This document shows, one piece after another, positions 7,718 through 10,544 of a stretch of DNA of 10,544 nucleotides. The notes below the pieces were generated by a model. That model made no database searches. It saw only the letters and a list, made by a program, of their open reading frames with translations, and was not told the origin of the DNA. The stretch is from Desulfarculus sp. (GTDB taxonomy: Bacteria > Desulfobacterota > Desulfarculia > Desulfarculales > Desulfarculaceae). Location: positions 1 through 10,544 of the forward strand of contig JAIWNN010000037.1 of assembly GCA_020216805.1 (NCBI GenBank), given 5' to 3'. Each line of letters starts with the position of its first letter. The first letter of the stretch is position 1. Made by a program: the position numbers and the translations under genes.

Positions 7718-8881
7718 ATGCAAGGCTTCAGCTTCGATAGCATCCGCCGCACCGTTTTCGGCCAGGGATCCAGCGAAAAACTGGGCCAGGAGGTCCTCCT
7801 GCTGGGGACCAAGAAGGTCCTGGTGGTCATCGATCCCCAGGTGCGCAGCGCCGGGGTGGCCGACCCCGCCCTGAAGAGCCTCCAGCAGGCGGGCGTCAAG
7901 TACGTGATCTACGACCGCATCACCCGCGAGCCCGAGCCGGCCGAGGCCGACGACGCCGCCACCCTGGGGCGCGAGTTCGGGGCCCAGGCCGTGATTGGCA
8001 TCGGCGGCGGCAGCGCCCTGGACCTGGCCAAGGCCGCCGGGGTGCTGATGACCAACCTGGGGCCGGCCACCGAGTACGTGGGCCTGGAGCTGGTCAAGAA
8101 GCCGGGCAAGCCGGTGATCTGCCTGCCCACCACCGCCGGCACCGGCAGCGAGGTGACCTTCACCGCCGTCTTCACCCGCCGGGCCGACGGCTTCAAGGGC
8201 GGCATCAACGGCCGGATGCTCTATCCCCACACCGCCATCCTGGACCCGCTGCTGACCGTCTCCTGCCCGGCCTACATCACCGCCATCACCGGCATGGACG
8301 CCCTGACCCACGCCATGGAGGCCTACACCAGCCGGGCGGCCACCCCCATCAGCGACCTCAACGCCCTGAAGGCCATCGAGCTGATCGGCGACAACCTGCG
8401 CCCGGCGGTGGCCCACGGCGAAAACCTGGCCGCCCGCGAGGGCATGATGCTGGGCGCCTACCTGGCCGGCCTGGCCCTGGCCCAGGCCGGCGTGGGCGCG
8501 GTGCACGCCATGGCCTACCCCCTGGGGGCCTTCTTCGACATCCCCCACGGCGAGGCCAACGCGGTGCTGCTGCCCTACGTGCTGGAATTCAACCTGATGG
8601 CCTGTCCGGAGCGCTTCGCCGAGATGGCCTACGCCCTGGCCGAGCTGCCCGACGACCTCACCACCCGCGAGGCGGCCGAGGCCTGCGTGCAGGAGGTCTA
8701 CGAACTGGGCGACGACGTGGGCATCCCGGCCAGCCTGGACGCCCTCAAGGTGCCCCGGGAGCGGGTGCCGGAGATGGCCCAAAAGGCCATGACCGTGGCC
8801 CGGCCCATCGCCAACAACCCGCGCAAGGTGACCGCCGCCGACCTGGAGCAGGTCTACCAGCGCGCCTTCATGGCCGACTAG
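7718..8881 (+). CDS. Iron-containing (group III) NAD-linked alcohol dehydrogenase
   Basis: This 387-residue cytoplasmic oxidoreductase interconverts an alcohol and its aldehyde or ketone with a nicotinamide cofactor. The length is typical of the family. The cofactor loop GGGS lies at residues 96-99, and Asp39 ends the second beta strand (VLVVID), at the position that in E. coli FucO disfavours NADP; NAD preference is therefore likely. The four metal ligands are all present: Asp194 and His198 in GMDALTHAME, His263 in AVHAMAYP, and His277 in DIPHGEANA. The conserved TTAGTGSEVT is also present. The substrate cannot be read from the sequence; relatives include lactaldehyde reductase, 1,3-propanediol, butanol and methanol dehydrogenases. 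The gene has its own promoter candidate with a palindrome and ends in a hairpin terminator, so it looks monocistronic. An aminotransferase resembling KdnA lies next to it. The known KdnB partner is also an iron-type dehydrogenase, but this protein looks like a conventional alcohol dehydrogenase, so I do not call it kdnB. Confidence 0.92.
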   Translation: MQGFSFDSIRRTVFGQGSSEKLGQEVLLLGTKKVLVVIDPQVRSAGVADPALKSLQQAGVKYVIYDRITREPEPAEADDAATLGREFGAQAVIGIGGGSALDLAKAAGVLMTNLGPATEYVGLELVKKPGKPVICLPTTAGTGSEVTFTAVFTRRADGFKGGINGRMLYPHTAILDPLLTVSCPAYITAITGMDALTHAMEAYTSRAATPISDLNALKAIELIGDNLRPAVAHGENLAAREGMMLGAYLAGLALAQAGVGAVHAMAYPLGAFFDIPHGEANAVLLPYVLEFNLMACPERFAEMAYALAELPDDLTTREAAEACVQEVYELGDDVGIPASLDALKVPRERVPEMAQKAMTVARPIANNPRKVTAADLEQVYQRAFMAD

Positions 8882-8897
8882 CGCCGCCCGCGACCCC

Positions 8898-8944
8898 CCG
8901 GCCCCGGGTGGCGGGGTCCTCCCCCACCGGGGCCGGCATCTTTT
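8898..8944 (+). terminator. Strong intrinsic terminator after the alcohol dehydrogenase
   Basis: CCGGCCCCGG (8898-8907) and CCGGGGCCGG (8927-8936) form a perfect 10-bp GC stem. The loop can fold further, with GGGG at 8913-8916 against CCCC at 8921-8924. CATCTTTT follows directly, giving four T at 8941-8944. It begins 17 bases after the stop codon and should separate the dehydrogenase from the downstream genes. Confidence 0.68.
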
Positions 8945-9001
8945 CGCCAAGCCAGCGCGGACCACGGCGGCCGGTTGATCCTCCGCACGCGTCCGCGCCA
9001 C

Positions 9002-9006
9002 AGGAG
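9002..9006 (+). promoter_or_regulatory. Ribosome binding site that fixes the aminotransferase start
   Basis: AGGAG lies 7 bases before the ATG at 9014. The in-frame TTG at 8975 has no such site and would add an arginine-rich stretch of 13 residues unlike the family. The N-terminus MPGFE that results from 9014 fits KdnA-like proteins as I recall them. Confidence 0.75.
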
Positions 9007-9013
9007 CAGGACC

Positions 9014-10201
9014 ATGCCCGGATTCGAGTGGCTGGACAAGGAAGAGCAGAAGATCGTTAACGAGGTGATGCAGCGGGGGATCCTCTTCCGCTACGACATG
9101 CCCCTTGGCGTGGGCAAGTACGTGCCCGAGTTCGAGAAGGCCTTCGCCGCCAGCGTGGGCGCGCGCTACGCCCTGGCGGTGACCAGCGGCACCAGCGCCC
9201 TCAAGGTGGCGCTCACCGGCCTGGGTCTGGGGCCGGGCGACGAGGTGATCGTTCCCGGCTTCACCTTCGTGGCCACCTGGGAGACGGTCTTCGACTGCGG
9301 GGCGGTGCCGGTCTTCGCCGAGGTGGACCAGACCCTGTGCCTGGACCCGGCCGACGTGGAGAAAAAGATCAGCGAGCGCACCCGCTGCATCGTTCCGGTG
9401 CACATGATGGGCGCCCAGGCCCGGGTCAAGGAGATCAAGGCCATCGCCGACCGCCACGGCATCCCGGTGCTGGAGGACACCGCCCAGGCCGCCGGGGCCA
9501 GCCTGGAGGGCAAGGCCCTGGGCACCTTCGGGGCCTGCGGCACCTTCAGCCTGGACGCGGTCAAGACCATCACCACCGGCGAGGGCGGCATGGTGGTCAC
9601 CGACGACGAGGCCCTGTATCAGAACATGAGCGAGTACTCCGACCACGGCCACGACCACAAGCCGGTGGGCCGGGGCAACGAGGGCCGCCGCTTCATCGGC
9701 ATGAATTTCCGCATGATGGAGCTGCAAGGCGCCCTGGGCCTGGTGCAGTTGGGCAAGCTGCCGGCCATGGTGGCGCGGATGCGGTCGATCAAGAGCGCCC
9801 TCAAGGAGGCCCTGGCCCGGGTGCCCGGCCTGACCTTCCGCCAGATCCCGGACCCCGAGGGCGACTCGGCCACCTTCGTCAGCTGGTTTCTGCCCACCCC
9901 GGAGGCCGCCGGCCGCATGGCCGAGATCCTGGCCGAACACGGGGCCGGCCCGGTGGCCTGGGGCAAGAACACCTGGCACGCCTACCACAACTGGGAGCAC
10001 CTGCACGCCGGGGCCACGGTGGTCAAAAGCGGCTGGCCCTTCGTGCGTCCCGAGGGCCGGCTCAGCTATCCGCCCGACGCCCTGCCCCAGACCACGGCCC
10101 TGTTGCATCGCTGCCTGTCCTGGCAGGTGATGCTGGGCTGGGACCAGGCCCGGCTGCAGAAGATGACCGAGGCCATCAACAAGGTGGCGGTGGAGTTCTA
10201 G
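9014..10201 (+). CDS. kdnA: DegT/DnrJ/EryC1-family PLP aminotransferase, KdnA-like
   Basis: This is a 395-residue PLP-dependent sugar aminotransferase. TSGTSAL (residues 57-63) binds the cofactor phosphate, Asp155 and Gln158 in LEDTAQAAG contact the ring, and Lys184 in FSLDAVKTITTGEGG is the Schiff-base lysine. The N-terminus MPGFE, the SDHGHDH stretch and IPDPEGDSA are features I associate with KdnA. That enzyme transfers an amino group, probably from glutamate, to 8-oxo-Kdo to make 8-amino-3,8-dideoxy-Kdo for lipopolysaccharide in Shewanella. The match is from memory, not an alignment, so the substrate could be another nucleotide-free or nucleotide-linked ketosugar. An iron-type dehydrogenase lies upstream, as KdnB does beside KdnA, though a terminator separates them here. 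A ComF gene follows after 12 bases, probably on the same transcript. No clear promoter is visible in 8945-9001. The family is certain; the KdnA role is moderately supported. Confidence 0.9.
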   Translation: MPGFEWLDKEEQKIVNEVMQRGILFRYDMPLGVGKYVPEFEKAFAASVGARYALAVTSGTSALKVALTGLGLGPGDEVIVPGFTFVATWETVFDCGAVPVFAEVDQTLCLDPADVEKKISERTRCIVPVHMMGAQARVKEIKAIADRHGIPVLEDTAQAAGASLEGKALGTFGACGTFSLDAVKTITTGEGGMVVTDDEALYQNMSEYSDHGHDHKPVGRGNEGRRFIGMNFRMMELQGALGLVQLGKLPAMVARMRSIKSALKEALARVPGLTFRQIPDPEGDSATFVSWFLPTPEAAGRMAEILAEHGAGPVAWGKNTWHAYHNWEHLHAGATVVKSGWPFVRPEGRLSYPPDALPQTTALLHRCLSWQVMLGWDQARLQKMTEAINKVAVEF

Positions 10202-10213
10202 GCGGGGGCGGCG

Positions 10214-10544
10214 ATGGAGGCCAGTCTGCCCCGTCTGCTGGCCGGCCTGCGCGACCTGGCCTTTCCCCCGGGTTGCCTGGGCTGCGGCCGGGTGGTGGGG
10301 CGGGACCAGGCCTTCTGCGCCGACTGCGCCGGGCAGGTGGACTGGCTCGACCGCGCCTGCCCGATCTGCGGCCGGCCCGAGACGGCAGGCGGAGCGAATT
10401 GCCCCGCCTGCGCCGCCGCCCCCCCGGCCTGGGACCGGGCCTGGGCCCTGGCCGGCCATGCCGGGCCGGTGGCCGAGGCGGTGCGGGCCTTCAAATACCG
10501 TCGGGCCTGGGCCACCGGGGCCGGCCTGGCCGGCCTGCTGGCCG
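10214..10544 (+). CDS. comF: ComF-family protein with double zinc ribbon, 3' end cut by the window
   Basis: The first 110 residues are present and the gene runs past the window end. After LAFPPGC come four CxxC pairs starting at Cys21, Cys35, Cys49 and Cys63, the N-terminal double zinc ribbon of the family. It is followed by the linker region ending in 'VRAFKYRRAWATG', which leads into the phosphoribosyltransferase fold; the PRPP-binding loop lies beyond the window. ComF proteins are needed for DNA uptake in naturally competent bacteria, where they assist single-strand DNA transport across the inner membrane. In many other bacteria their role is unclear. The start is ATG 10214, the only sensible choice because an in-frame stop lies at 10199. 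A G-rich stretch (10202-10208) may serve as ribosome binding site. The gene is only 12 bp from the aminotransferase and probably cotranscribed, but the link looks incidental. Confidence 0.88.
   Translation, partial: MEASLPRLLAGLRDLAFPPGCLGCGRVVGRDQAFCADCAGQVDWLDRACPICGRPETAGGANCPACAAAPPAWDRAWALAGHAGPVAEAVRAFKYRRAWATGAGLAGLLA

Noticed and set aside
10275..10415. Regular 14-residue spacing of the four CxxC pairs in the ComF protein as a novel repeat
   Set aside because: Four CxxC pairs are the normal double zinc ribbon of the ComF family, and the even spacing is likely coincidental.
7712..10459. Very long minus-strand open frame of 915 codons opposite the dehydrogenase and aminotransferase
   Set aside because: It mirrors the GC-rich third-position pattern of two clearly functional plus-strand genes. 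Its translation is low-complexity Gly/Ala/His/Gln-rich sequence with no recognisable domain.
1..10544. CRISPR arrays, tRNA or rRNA genes, insertion sequences
   Set aside because: I saw no regularly spaced direct repeats, cloverleaf or rRNA-like sequence, or transposase-like protein on either strand.

Overview
This is a GC-rich window in which every gene lies on the plus strand. Gene content (large PAS-rich hybrid histidine kinases, a periplasmic binding protein with no transporter, an iron-type alcohol dehydrogenase, a ComF-type protein) and codon use suggest a Gram-negative, deltaproteobacterium-like organism (Desulfobacterota). That placement is an impression from style, not from a search.

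Layout. Positions 1-399 hold no gene I can support, only an inverted repeat and weak promoter-like sequence. Three signalling genes follow. The first is a soluble hybrid kinase with seven PAS domains (400-4377). The second is a secreted family-3-type solute-binding protein (4430-5254). The third is a membrane hybrid kinase (5251-7578), with periplasmic domain, HAMP, PAS, HisKA, HATPase and receiver; its ATG overlaps the stop of the binding protein by four bases. A 139-bp gap carries a good promoter candidate whose spacer is a 17-bp palindrome. It leads into an iron-containing alcohol dehydrogenase (7718-8881) that ends in a strong hairpin terminator. A DegT-family PLP aminotransferase resembling KdnA (9014-10201) follows, and 12 bp later a ComF-family gene that runs off the window (10214-10544).

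How the genes may work together. The binding protein and the membrane kinase look like one sensory unit: the binding protein would capture a small molecule in the periplasm and the kinase would read it. The two kinases share a closely similar PAS-HisKA-HATPase-receiver core and differ mainly in their input, so they probably arose by duplication. They may feed a common, unlinked output, since neither has a DNA-binding or enzymatic output domain and no HPt protein or response regulator is present here. The aminotransferase could belong to sugar modification of lipopolysaccharide (amino-Kdo type). The dehydrogenase next to it invites comparison with the known KdnB/KdnA pair, but it looks like an ordinary NAD-linked alcohol dehydrogenase and is separated from the aminotransferase by a terminator.

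The most interesting candidate is the binding-protein/hybrid-kinase cassette beside a paralogous multi-PAS kinase. Next come the palindrome inside the dehydrogenase promoter and the KdnA-like enzyme.
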